Positions 12,314 through 26,165 of a DNA stretch of 64,000 bases are shown here, piece after piece (the stretch's first letter is position 1; each line of letters opens with the position of its first letter). Below the pieces are notes generated by a model that saw only the letters and a program-made list of their open reading frames with translations, had not been told where the DNA came from and did no database searches. Source of the stretch: Theobroma cacao (lineage: Eukaryota > Streptophyta > Magnoliopsida > Malvales > Malvaceae); assembly GCF_000208745.1 (NCBI RefSeq), contig NC_030852.1, forward strand, positions 32,241,719 to 32,305,718, given 5' to 3'. A program made the position numbers and the translations under genes.

Positions 12314-15300
12314 GAGAACAATTGCAACTAAAGTACCAAATTCAAGTTTGTCCCATTGTTATTTGTTTCCATTTCTAAATTTATTTCCGGAATTAATTTT
12401 TCTTCTTCACTTAGATGTGATAAATTTATAGCACTCATGAAACAAATCTCAAATATATTTGTAAATACATAAAACACAGCATGCTTTTTCACTTTGTAAT
12501 TTGCAATCTAGTGCTGTATTAACTGCTTCTCGACTATTAAGCCCGGCCCATTTTATAACCAGCCTTATCTTATATTGAATGATCATACTTTTAAATCAAT
12601 AGAAAATTTTACAATCAATTTAATTTTCACTCTACCAGAAAACATAAAATTTTGAAATATTTTAAATCTTTTTTTACCCTATGTTTGTAGATTAATATTT
12701 AATTAAAAACAACTTAAGATCCAAAAGTACCTTTGACTCCTAAATGGTAAGTCCATGTAGATATGATAACAACTAATCCGATGGGAAGTTATAAAAAAAA
12801 AAATTAAATATTGATTGATTAAAACTGATTAGAGAGAACAAGAAAAAAACAGTTGATGCTACAGGTTTAAATAGAGAAGTTCAAGATTGGAAAATAGCAA
12901 AATATCAAAAATATATATAGAATATAAACATAAAACTTTTGTCTAAAATGGCATTACTACCAAAATATAAGCACTTTTTTCCTTTTAATTTTTTTTTGGG
13001 GGGGGGGGGCTTGGAACACCAACCATGACTAGATCTATTCAATTTTGGAGATACACATTTAGATCCTTAAGCTTTATTCATAAAGACCATAAACCCTTCA
13101 ACATGGTGAGTTAAACAAGTCATAATAAATTTCATTTTAATTGCAAAAGCAAAAGAGCATTACCTACAATTTCTTTGAAAATAATCCTTGCTTTTGAATA
13201 TGCACACGATTCTCTTTAAACGTCTGTGTCCGGCGATTAAGATAAACGATCGGCAACTTCCTTGAACAGCTTGAGGCGCGACAGAAATTTGTTAGCAACA
13301 AATATATTTGAAAACGGATATCGATTATATTTGACAAAAATGATAAAATTGTGTACATTCAAAAAACGTTTTATCTAATCGAAAAAAAAATGATTTAGGG
13401 TTTAGAAAGGTTACCACGGATCAACCGAAACTATGAAGCTGCTTAGGCTAACATGAGGGAGTCGTGCCACACTGCATGCAACTATATCTCGCGCAGTGTT
13501 TCACTCTGTGAAATGGCCGAGAGAAATTTCAAAGTAATCTTTATTTTGATAATTTTCTGAAGACGATTCACCGGTTTTATAGAAAATATCGCCCACTGCA
13601 GATAAGTATAAATTATTAGAAAAAGAGCCAAAAAAAAGACATTCTGGCTATAGGCTGTATACATTTAAGATTTTTTTCTTTATTTGGACTACAATTGGGA
13701 AAATTCTACTAATATGGAAGTGAATTCAATTTGTTTGGCTTTTCTTCCAATTATATATGAACTATTCTGTTTTTAATTTATTTTATATTTGAAATATGGT
13801 ATTAGACAGTTGGAATCTATTTTATTTTCCAACTATAGAATTATCATTAAATTTGTTGCTATAAGAAACTTCCCATGTATGGAAAAGTTAGAATTTTTCA
13901 GTAGATTTTTCATTGTAGTTGGTAGTGGGGTTTGGTGAAAACCATCTTTTGGCACTTTGAAATTGCTTTGACGAATTTTTTTTACTCTTTTTTAAATAAT
14001 ACATTTTAATTCTTTATTTTCAATAGAGAAAACATCAGAACGTTTAAGGTTGAAAATGGAAATTATATGTGATTTTGCATTATAAAAAGTCTATGAGATG
14101 GCAAACCTTGATTTGCCTTGGCTAATATGCTTGAAACATTGATCATGTCAACCAAAAGTTATGGAAAAGTTCATAATCAAAAGTGAAGTAGATTATCTAA
14201 ACCTAAACCCGATTATTATCCCCATGCAAATGAAATGAAGTACAAATTTACCAAAATTTCAAACATTTGCCCTACCAATTTAAATTGATTTGAAACGTGA
14301 ATAAGTCAAATTCAACCTACATAGACCTAAAATGTTGTAGAATCCTAAATTGACCTAAAAAGTCAACTTCAAATGTCCTAAGTTTGAAAAAAAAAATGAC
14401 ATAAGACCTAAAGAAAGCCTTTGAATTGTTTAAGATAATTTAAATGAATTCTTATTCTTTTATTATATTAAATCAAATTTTTATATTTTTCTTTTAAATC
14501 AATAAGCTCTTATAACTAATAGTTAATTAATTCTTAGTAGTCAAAATGTCATTTATCATTCTATATCACATAACGTTAACATAATATAATTACATATTAT
14601 AATTGATGATGATATAATACACTGATTTTGTATAATTATATGATCATGTAACTTTTTTATCATCCACATCCACACCATGTCAGCATTGGGTATAAAATAT
14701 TAAAGTATTATTTTAACAAATGACAATCAGTCAATCATAAGTTATAAAGATTTATTTCATCAAAAATAAAAATATATAAGCTTGATTGAATGCAATAAAA
14801 GAACAAAAATTTATTTAAAATTTTTTAAATTGCTCATTTTTTTCAAATATTATGTTTTATATTTTTATAATTTATTTTTTTCAAATGGTATATATGATGT
14901 ATGCCATAGATCATGTGTCATTTTCCCATTGACATGCTTTTGTATAAATATAGTCATGTAATCAATCCAGATAATTAGTGTTTGGTAACGGCAATATTCT
15001 TATTGTTTCAAATTCTTATAAAGAAGTGAAAATTAGAACAATTAAGCAACATTGTTCTTTTGTAAAGAAAAAAAAAAACCCAACATTTGGTTATGATATT
15101 TACTTCTTATATCTTTTGGAAGTATAATAAAATATCAATAAATTAATACTCAATAAATAAATTATTTTTTATTAAATAATATTTTTTTATCAATTTCGAC
15201 TTGAGACAATCATTTACTAAATTTATAAGATAATACATTTTAAAAAAACGCATAAGTCTCGTTTGATATATAAATTAATAATCTCCTTATACATCAAAAT

Positions 15301-16947
15301 TATATATATACTTGACTCGATTGGGAGACCTATGTAAAATATGACTATAATATTACTTGTTTATTTCTGAAATTAATGTCTCATTGTACCTCATCTATAA
15401 CTTTTCTTAATACATTAAAAAACTCTGGTGTAGTGTTCTCGTATTATAAGAGAAAATTGATATTGTCTGATAAATGCTCTGACAACCTCTTGATTATATT
15501 TGATATTGTTGCTTAGCTCACTTGCAAGTTATATTTTTTTGATATCTACTATTGCAATTGCTTTTTGGTACAATTTGGATTTTTTTTGTTGTATTCATAA
15601 AATACTTTATGCATTTTATTCGTCATTATTGATGTATTTACAATTTTGAGATAAGAAACTATTGTGTTTAGTTTACCGTTTATGATATTGTATTTTTTTG
15701 GTAAATATTTTGCTTAACTTAATATTCATGAGTGTATCAATTAAGTATACATCCAATGTAATTTTAGTTTGTTGTAAAAATGGATAGATTTACGATTTTT
15801 ATTTAATAAGACTAATTACATTCATAAATTTATTTTTGTTAAACAAATATATAGAATAATGATAATTCATAATTAGGTAATATTTGTATAATTACAATAT
15901 AGAATACATGTATCAAATTCAATATTTTGAAAAAAAAAACAAATAAAAAATACCTTGATAAATTAATTTTTTATTAATTAATATATAAATTAACAAATTA
16001 TTAATTTATCGATTAAATAATATATCGATTAATTAATAAATTCTTATAGTCTAAAGAGTATTAATTTATAGAAGTTTTACTGTAAAAGTAAAAATATTAG
16101 TGAGTATTTTATAATGGGTTACCTTGTATTACCCAACTTATTATCAGACCCAATTAAGTAAGATTAGTATACTTTATAACTGGGTTCGGATTGTGATATT
16201 ATGTACTTACTACCTTAACTCGATTATAAATAATATTTTTATGTTAAAATTTAATTTTAAATATGTATTTTTCTTTATGAATTTCTTATAGGTAATTTAA
16301 TATTTATTGAAATTCATTAGTTGTTTTAATTATGATTTTAAAATTTAATTTATTTTTATGAACTAATTATAATTTATTAAATTAATTTTTATTAATAATA
16401 AAAATTAATTTTAATTAAATATTTAATAGATAGTGTGTAAGATATTTGAATAAAGGTTTGAATTACAATTTAAAATTTTAATAAGAATTTTATGAAGTTC
16501 GAATTTCTTATTTAATAATAAGATTCGAATTAAAGTGTTTTGAAAATAACTATACGATACTCATTTACATCCTTACGTAAAAGATGAATCTTTATATTTT
16601 TTTAAACAAAAAATCTTTTAATTTTAAAAAATATAATACTACCTTTTAGAAATTTGTAAACTCAATAGTTGAAGAGATGTTAAATTTGATTACGAATTTC
16701 GCACGTTTTTTGGGTAAAATAGAAAGGGCATGTTTGGTTATCAGTCAAAATCTAATACATTTGAATAATGATACTGTGTTGAGTGGTTAGTTTAACGTCT
16801 ACGGTATATTTATATGAGGCCCAAACCGCGACTTAAAAGACAAGGCGCCAAAGTAAAATCCCGGGAAATTTGAAAATGAAAGAAAAAAATCCTTTACTTA
16901 TTGGGCTTTGCTTCTTTTCAAGAAAGAGAGAAGGAAAGAGAGTTTTA
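12314..16947. other. AT-rich intergenic region
   Basis: No coding gene is seen. A less AT-rich patch at about 13164-13290 ends, on the minus strand, in TTGTAG followed by GTAATG and may be a non-coding first exon of the IDM1-like gene. A run of 12 G occurs at 12998-13009 after a T run. A foldback element occupies 14425-14845. From 14850 to 16700 the sequence is very AT-rich with no structure that I could resolve. The promoter of the next gene lies at about 16700-16947. Confidence 0.5.
14425..14845. mobile_element. AT-rich foldback element, copy A
   Basis: The left arm (about 14428-14520: a TTTAAGATAATTTAAAT start, TTCTTTTATTATATTAAATC, then TTTTAAATCAATAAG) is the approximate reverse complement of the right arm (about 14740-14840, ending AAATTTTTTAAATTG). 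Related elements with the same arms and similar centres occur at 25390-25745 and 31445-31915. Non-coding and MITE-like; superfamily not assigned. Confidence 0.7.
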
Positions 16948-19654
16948 ATGGAGGATTTTAAATGTGAGGTATGGATGAATTTTATTTTCAACCAATTTCC
17001 TAAATTTCCAATCGTAGCGAAGCCTATTTTCCGTTTCGTTCAAGAGAAAATGTAGGAAAAATAATTGGAATACTTGGTATTGTAGCAACAAGTTTCTCTC
17101 TTACTGGGTATCGTAAAATTCCAAAAGTTAAGTATTCTTTTTGGTGTGAAATCCATTTTTCTAACCCATTGCTTATTTATTTATTTCTTATCACAGATTT
17201 CGGGTTCGTCATGCTCCATTCCTTCTGGTTAGCATTTCTTATCTCAAAACTTCAATTTAGAATTTTTTTAAAGATTTAATTTCATTCGAGTTTGAGAAAA
17301 TTTATTATTATTATTTTTTTAAATCAGAGCCTCCTGAGATAAGGAACTGGTATTCAAGTTACAAGTACGAGTCTTTTGTTTTGGATACATGCGAAAATTT
17401 CGGAGGAACATTTTCAGAAGAAAGGGAAAGCGACAAAGATGAATTGGTGATTGGAGAAATTAACAGAGAAAAAGAAGAGAACTTTGATGGGTCTGGAGAA
17501 ATTAGAAAGGCTGATGAACATGGGAGCTTGAATTCTAATGAGGTATTTTCCATTTGTTGATTTTATATTTTAGGCATTCTGGGAATCTGGGGTTTTGTTG
17601 AATAGTATGTTTCTTTAGCTCTTTATTGTATAATTTGTTGAATAATTTTTGAGAATTTAAGGTAGTGTAGAGCTCGAAGTTTTTTAGATCTAACAAGTTT
17701 TTATTTTTTGCTAGGTTCAGGATACTTTGCACTCCCCCTCAATCCTTTCTGGTATGTGTCACTTTTCTTTTTCTGAGATTTTACTAGGTCTAAATTGTGT
17801 TTAGTGGTTGAAAACCTTTAGGGAAGGAAATTAAGACTAGGAGTTGGAAACAATGCTTAATTTAAGCATGTAAAGATGGAGTGAAATTTGTTTATGTTTT
17901 CATGTTCGTTCAGAGCCTCCTGATATCAGAAACTGGTATTCGAGCTATGTGTATGAATCTCCTTTGTTGGATACGAGTGATGGTTTTAGAAGTTATGTTT
18001 CTAGAGAAAGTGAATGTGAGAAAGATGAACTTGCCATTGGCGAAAGCATCAAAGATGAAGCAGCGAATTTGGGCCAAGAAACGAAAAGCAGTTGCAAACC
18101 AGATGCCTCTGAGAAAATATGCTCAACTAAATTGGTCAAATGCAGTAGTTCTTTAGTAGATAGGAAGAATGAGTCACACTCTCTCTTTTCGGGTTAGTAT
18201 CACTTCTAAATTCTTAAATTTTCACCAAGAACTTTATAGTGGTTTAAATGGTTAGGAAATCTTGGGGGAAACAAAGAACATATGGAACATCAGTCTCTTT
18301 TTCTATTGTTTTTCAGTCATCAAATGAGGCATGTGAATATCTAATCCAAGTAAAGGAGTAGTAATGTTTGCCTGTGTTTCTTCTGTCAGGACCTCCGGAT
18401 TTGGGATTTTGGTTCGCAGACTATGTGTATGAGTCTCCTGTCTTGGATACAAGTGATGAATTTAGAGATACCCTTTCTGAAGAAAGAGAACCTAATGAGG
18501 ATGAATTTGCTGTTGAAGAGAGGAAGAGAGAGAAACAAGAGAAAGTCAACACAACAACAAAAACTAGACATAGAAATGAAGTGGGTGTTGTTAAGAAGAT
18601 GTGCGCAAATGAGTTTAGGAAATGTAACAGCTCCCTAAGAAATGATGAGCAAGAAAATATGTCTATTAGTAAGGTACTCTTTCCATCTCCCTGTGTGTTT
18701 CCCTCTCTTTTCCCATTTTGATCACTTAAATTTTCTTAAATAATCATATCAATTTCTGTTCTGAGGCCTTAAGAAAGGAACAGGATTATGACCTCGATTC
18801 TCATCTTCTGTGTAGCTAAAAGTGGTTCTAAGACCCAATATTTGAGATTCTTGAGTATAGTTATTTACTATTCAGTGTTGGGGAATAGTCCTCTTTCTCA
18901 AGGATGCAGGAGTACATCTGTATATGGCTCTATTTATCTTGTCCAGTTGACATTACAGGATTTGCACTGCGCTGGAGGTAAGGAAAACCTTACTTGGAAG
19001 GGTGATTTGTGTTTTGAGAAGATCTTGGATCCAATCTTGGAAGTCAAACAAGTGCGAGGTAGCACCATCAATTCAAACAAAGGTGTTGAAAACTCAGGCT
19101 TTAATGGTGGAGATTTCCTATCAAAACTTGAGAAAGCTGATTCTCAATCGACAGATATCAGCAGAAGTGCAGGCAAAACTGATAGAAAATCTTCAAAGAA
19201 GTTGATTAATACGAGGGATAGCATAGAAAGGAGCCCAGAAACTAAAGTTGATCTTGCATCACATGATCAGAGTCAGGATTTCGATCAGGTCAGTGGAGGT
19301 TATTGGAGAAAACCAACCCATGGAAGCAATGACAAAGAAAATGAAGGAAAAGACATTGCAAAAAATGGTTTTATCACTACAAGCAAGAACAAGTTTACAA
19401 GAAGAAATGGTGAAAATTCTCTGGGCGGAAGGCGAGAGGTTGTGTTACAGTGTTCAAGAAACAAAAGTAGTAATATAACCGGCGGTCAAAGGGGTGCTGT
19501 CGTGAAAAGAAAGGTGTTGTCAGAAACAACCAATGTTCAACGCTGTGAGGCAATGGAGATCACTGGAAAATGGCGTTGTCCACAGAAAAGCAAGCCTCAC
19601 CGTGGCCCTCCTTTGAAGCAGCTTCGGCTTGAGCAATGGATTCGCAGGGTGTGA
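16948..19654 (+). CDS. Plant protein with three WY/F-x-x-Y-x-YES repeats, function unknown
   Basis: Seven exons: 16948-16968, 17197-17227, 17328-17542, 17715-17751, 17914-18192, 18390-18673 and 18959-19654. Phases join to 520 residues. Three exons each open with the same module: PPEIRNWYSSYKYESFVLDT, PPDIRNWYSSYVYESPLLDT and PPDLGFWFADYVYESPVLDT, each followed by an acidic serine-rich tail with a DE-L/F-A/V-I/V motif. The remainder is hydrophilic, lysine- and serine-rich and probably disordered, with a basic C-terminus (GPPLKQLRLEQWIRRV). No enzyme motif, membrane segment or signal peptide was seen. I do not recognise a named family with confidence. The equal phase of the repeat exons points to internal exon duplication. 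The frame may originally have run further (see findings). The first exon codes only seven residues, so the start is the least certain part. Confidence 0.78.
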
Positions 19655-20218
19655 CCCTGTGAAAAAGGCAGAAATCTTCTCGTCGCATGCCATGGAAGAT
19701 CCTCTGTCATCTACTTTGCAGCCTGAACTCCCCTATGTTCAGAAGCTCCAAATTACTTTGTACGGGCATATTCCTGATCAAACCAAAGGCATTCCAATTT
19801 CCAATGACAAGGTTTCCATTATTCTCTAGTCACTCTTTAAATGATTGAATTACGTGTACATAAAATTAAATAATCAGACTATTTATATACTTAAAATTCT
19901 TTTAGGAATTATATTTTTTGATCTTATTAATTCTTTTATTTTCTGCCAAAAAATATTATTTTATTATATATCAACTTAACAATACTAAAAATAAATAATA
20001 CAATAATATTATTTTATCATCAATGTGTTGAGATGAAACGGTGCGTTTCACGGCCATGACCGTCTCATTGACTACGGAGAGTGAGGCCGAGGGAGCCGAT
20101 TGACGAATCTCCCCCGGTCTCCCGCTGATAATTGAAAGAATAAAAATCAAAACACCGTTTCTCTGCCTCTCTCTGTAACTATTCAATTTCAACTCCTGCG
20201 CGAAAAAAGAAAAGAAAA
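19655..20218. promoter_or_regulatory. 3' flank of the repeat protein and promoter/5' UTR of the hydratase gene
   Basis: Positions 19655-19828 stay open in another frame and look protein-like. From 19830 to 20010 the sequence is AT-rich. The 200 bases before the ATG at 20219 are much less AT-rich (CGGCCATGACCGTC, CTCCCCCGGTCTCCCGC) with CT-rich leader sequence (CTCTGCCTCTCTCTG), typical of a plant promoter and 5' UTR. No clear TATA box. Confidence 0.4.
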
Positions 20219-22602
<2,384 letters not shown>

Positions 22603-24180
22603 GAAAGACTCAGAATCTTACTTAATAACAGCTTCCAACAGGTTTATCACGGATGAAAGTTTTCATTTTGTTTTAAATTTGGGTCCTTTCAGAAATCTGT
22701 ATGTTGGATGAACTCTTTATAGTAATTAAAATGACGAATAAATTACATAAACCTTGTGTCTTAAAGTCAATTCAATGGTGGTATGAATATTCGGTGTGAT
22801 AAGCAGCCTCGATCATATAGGAAGCTGTTTCAGAGATCTAAATCCTTACTTTTCCAATCCCTAGTTTTTTTGTTTTTGGAAACATAGATGTAAGTAGAAA
22901 AAATCTCAGTCAAAAGCTTTAGAGTCCTAAAGAGGCATAAATTTTCTTATCCTGATTTGAGATTGGGCATCCTATTTCTGGAAACGTTTACTATTGAGGA
23001 ACTCTGGAAAAGCAAGCTTAAAATAGTTCTGCAATCATCTCACTTGGACAAACCTAATTGCAACTACTTATTGATTCTTGTTTCAATAAAAAAAAGGATA
23101 TTATCCACTTATTTACTTTAAAAATTTTGCAGAAAAAAGGTTTAAGATGACTATGAACTAGTATTTTCCTTGAGTGAGTTTACCGATTGTCTATTCCACA
23201 TCTTCTGCTATGGCATCAAATGACTCAGTTTGTATCTGTATTAATTGTGCATACAGCCTGATTATAAACAGTACTACTAGTATTTTAAACAAGAAATTTA
23301 GTTTGGCGTAGTGTGCAATTGACTGGGATATTGATGAATGCTGCAGATGATCCTATAGAAGTCAATATGGCGATGTTTGAAGTCTGACAAATCCAAATAA
23401 TGTGTTTTAACATTACTGGCAAGTAGATTAATGAAAACATGTTTGTTCCCAAATTAGAAGAGAGGAACATAATTTAAGAGCCTTTACTATCGACAACTCG
23501 TGTTGTTATGAAAGAAGGTAATCAGCATATGATGTTCCTGAATTTCCAGCTAATGTTTTGTCACATTATGCCAGGTAAGGTATATTTTGCTTTCATCATA
23601 AAGTTAGTTTACAAAATTGTCATGTTTGTAGTATAGCACCAACTTTGGCTTCAAGAATTAAAAGCTACAAGTCATCAAGTAGCAACTGTGTCCTTTGTTC
23701 TCTGGATGAGATTTTTGATAATGACACATGCACGAGCTGATTCAGGTGACATTTAGAGTAAGGATTCTAGTTACATGGATGGCTCCTTAATTTATTTTGT
23801 CAATACTGCAAAAGCCACGGACATTTCAGTGATAAGCTTGTGATAACTCTTCTGTGTAAAGATCATTTTAGAAATACAGTCTCAACTTTTTGTAAAACTG
23901 ACTCTGACCAAATAGATGTTTTGTACTTTCCATTCTTGTTAATATCTGAAGTTCATTTTAAGGAAGGCAGTGATAGATACCATAACAAAATCACCTTTGA
24001 TGAGTTTTCTTGTTTGCAGTTACCATAACTGACCTTTTTGCGTGTTGGACTTGTAAGTTTCTATTCTTATAAGTGATTTCTCCTTATAAATGACAGCTGC
24101 CTAAGGGTTTTTCACCATCAAGCCTTGTCTCTTAGTCTTTTCATTTCAAGGAGGGAGTCAGATCTGACTCAAGAAAAGGC
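22603..24180. other. Intergenic, no gene seen
   Basis: This holds the 3' UTR of the hydratase gene and the upstream region of the AP2/B3 gene. No open frame here has recognisable content. The last 100 bases before 24181 (AAATGACAGCTGCCTAAGGG and on) read like a 5' leader. Confidence 0.5.
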
Positions 24181-25122
24181 ATGGTAGGAAGTTCTAACTC
24201 AAACAAAATTATCCCATGTCGTAAGAACTCACAGTACAGAATGAGAAGCAGCTGCAGCAGTGGCAGGATGTCCTCCTCAAGATTCAGAGGGGTACTTGCA
24301 CTTAATAATAGTAAATGGGGTGCTCGGATCTCCCTCAAGTACAGGGCATACTGGCTTGGGACATATCAAGTGGAAGAGGAGGCAGCTATTGCTTATGATA
24401 GAGCAGCCCTCAAGTTGCACAGAAGTGACTCTCCCCTTAACTTCCCCTGGAAGATTTACACAGCTCAGGAGAAATTATTCCAGAGTTCGTACTCAAATGA
24501 GGAGATCATGAGTATGATCAAGGACAAGACATATACATCTAACTTGACCAGTTTCCTTGCACGGGAATCTCTTGTAAGGAGAAGTATGTCTGGGTGCCTA
24601 ATAAACGCTAAGGGAATCTCACATCAGTTGTTATTTCATAAGAAGCTGACACAGACAGATGTTGCTCAAATCAAAGGCTGTCACATCCCCAAGGAATATG
24701 CGTTGCAGTACTTGCCCCCACTTGGCAACAGCTCAGATGGAGGTCAAATGAGAAATGACTCGGTTGATCTAACTTTCTACGACAAATTTTACCGTCCTTG
24801 GACTTTCCGCTATTCATATTGGTGTAGCACCAAGACCTTCCTGTTTACGAAGGGCTGGAGACACTTTGTTGCAATGAATAACTTGAATATTGCAGACACT
24901 ATCATGGTTTATGGATGTGCCTTTGTAGAGGAAGGACAGAGCAGAAACTTTTACATGATCGATATACATCGGAATGATGCAGCAAACTACATTGTTGGCA
25001 GGGATGCAGAGCAAGGAATTGGCACACAGCCCAACATTGTTGACAATGGTGCACATGTGGATGGAATCAGTGGAGTTGAGAGAAAAAATGGGGTTAAGCT
25101 TTTTGGAATCCAAATAGCTTAA
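24181..25122 (+). CDS. RAV-like AP2/ERF and B3 domain transcription factor
   Basis: A single-exon gene of 313 residues. An AP2 domain spans about 33-90 (SRFRGVLALNNSKWGARISL, then YWLGTYQVEEEAAIAYDRAA and NFPW). A B3 domain spans about 150-255 (LLFHKKLTQTDVAQIKGCHI, PKEYALQYLPP, FYDKFYRPWTFRYSYW, FLFTKGWRHFV). The C-terminus has VKLFGIQIA, close to the RLFGV-type repression motif of RAV/TEM proteins. Layout and length match the Arabidopsis At1g50680/At1g51120 group more than TEM1/TEM2. Family role: nuclear DNA binding to a bipartite CAACA/CACCTG-type site, often as a repressor of growth or flowering genes; the actual targets are unknown. The AP2 domain starts FRGV rather than the usual YRGV and has WGARIS where canonical members have WVAEIR. 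Confidence 0.92.
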   Translation: MVGSSNSNKIIPCRKNSQYRMRSSCSSGRMSSSRFRGVLALNNSKWGARISLKYRAYWLGTYQVEEEAAIAYDRAALKLHRSDSPLNFPWKIYTAQEKLFQSSYSNEEIMSMIKDKTYTSNLTSFLARESLVRRSMSGCLINAKGISHQLLFHKKLTQTDVAQIKGCHIPKEYALQYLPPLGNSSDGGQMRNDSVDLTFYDKFYRPWTFRYSYWCSTKTFLFTKGWRHFVAMNNLNIADTIMVYGCAFVEEGQSRNFYMIDIHRNDAANYIVGRDAEQGIGTQPNIVDNGAHVDGISGVERKNGVKLFGIQIA

Positions 25123-25389
25123 CCACAAAACACCATCCCTTGGCTAGTGCTGTTCTTTTCCCTCTCCTTTTTCTATGCTCTTTCATTGTTGGATTAATTA
25201 CTTTTCTTGTGCTTGAATATCATTTGCAGACTATCGTGTGGGAAATTATCGTTTGATGGGTTTGTTTTCTTTCTGAATTATATTTTTATGGTCGCATGTT
25301 GGTTAGCTTTGTGAACAGGAAGAAGCACAGTTCAGTGAGGGCATGTCAGTATTTGTTTTAATTTAATGTTTTGTTAGCATAATTCTTAA

Positions 25390-25745
25390 AACAATCTTGA
25401 ATTATTCAAAAAAATTTAAATAAATTTTATGTTTTTATTGTGTTTAATTAAATTTTTGTATTTTTATTTTGAATCAAATAAATTTGATTAATTCTTACAT
25501 ATCACGTGATGTTAATATAATATATTAATTTGTTATAATTAAGTAATGATATGACATGTTAATATGATACGACAATATGATTATGTAATAATTTTATTTT
25601 TATAATAAAAAGTTAATGTCACATTAATATTATATGAATATTAAAATGATAAAAGTTATTTTGACTGACGATAATACTAATTGTTAATTATAAAAGTTTA
25701 TTTGATTAAAAATAATAAAAAAATAATTTATTTTGTCTAAGCAGT
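25390..25745. mobile_element. AT-rich foldback element, copy B
   Basis: Left arm from about 25395 (TTGAATTATTC, TTTAAATAAATTTTATG, TTTTGAATCAAATAAATTTG) and a shorter right arm ending about 25740 (TTAATTATAAAAGTTTATTTG). The centre carries TCACGTGATGTTAATATAAT, like the ATGACATTAACATGACG region of copy C. The right arm seems truncated relative to the other copies. Confidence 0.6.
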
Positions 25746-26042
25746 GAGTCATGAAACTGCAGATGTCAAGGAATGTGAGTAATATGTACCAAAAAAAAAA
25801 GGGTAATGAGAGTAATTAAAACAGTCATGCGCACAATCGAATGACGGTAAAGAGGGTGGGCCTTTTCTTTTAACTATTTGGACTTGGACTATATGGGCCG
25901 ATCAAGTTTATATTTGAGTCCTCAACCTGGGGTAAAAAATGGGTTTTGACTATTTGCTCTTGGTTTTCACTGCGGTGGCGTAGCAGTTTCACAGTGGGGT
26001 TAAAAACGATTCATTGATCAGATTTAAAACCGAGCCAAAACC

Positions 26043-26052
26043 TATATATAAA
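26043..26052 (+). promoter_or_regulatory. TATA box of the UCH3 gene
   Basis: TATATATAAA lies 114 bases before the start codon at 26166, in a region that becomes less AT-rich downstream (GCAAGAGAGGAGAAGCGACC), as expected for a core promoter and 5' UTR. Confidence 0.6.
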
Positions 26053-26165
26053 GCAAGAGAGGAGAAGCGACCGACTCATTTTCCATTTTCACTCCGATCT
26101 CCAAATACGAAGCCCTATCATCAAAGTTATTAAAATCCTAACAAAAGCAAAAGCGAAAAAGCAAA

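Noticed and set aside
18788..18958. Upstream extension of the last exon of the repeat protein (MTSILIFC...)
   Set aside because: The segment is intron-like, and exon 6 joins in phase to a good acceptor (CATTACAG) at 18958; the upstream Met is not needed.
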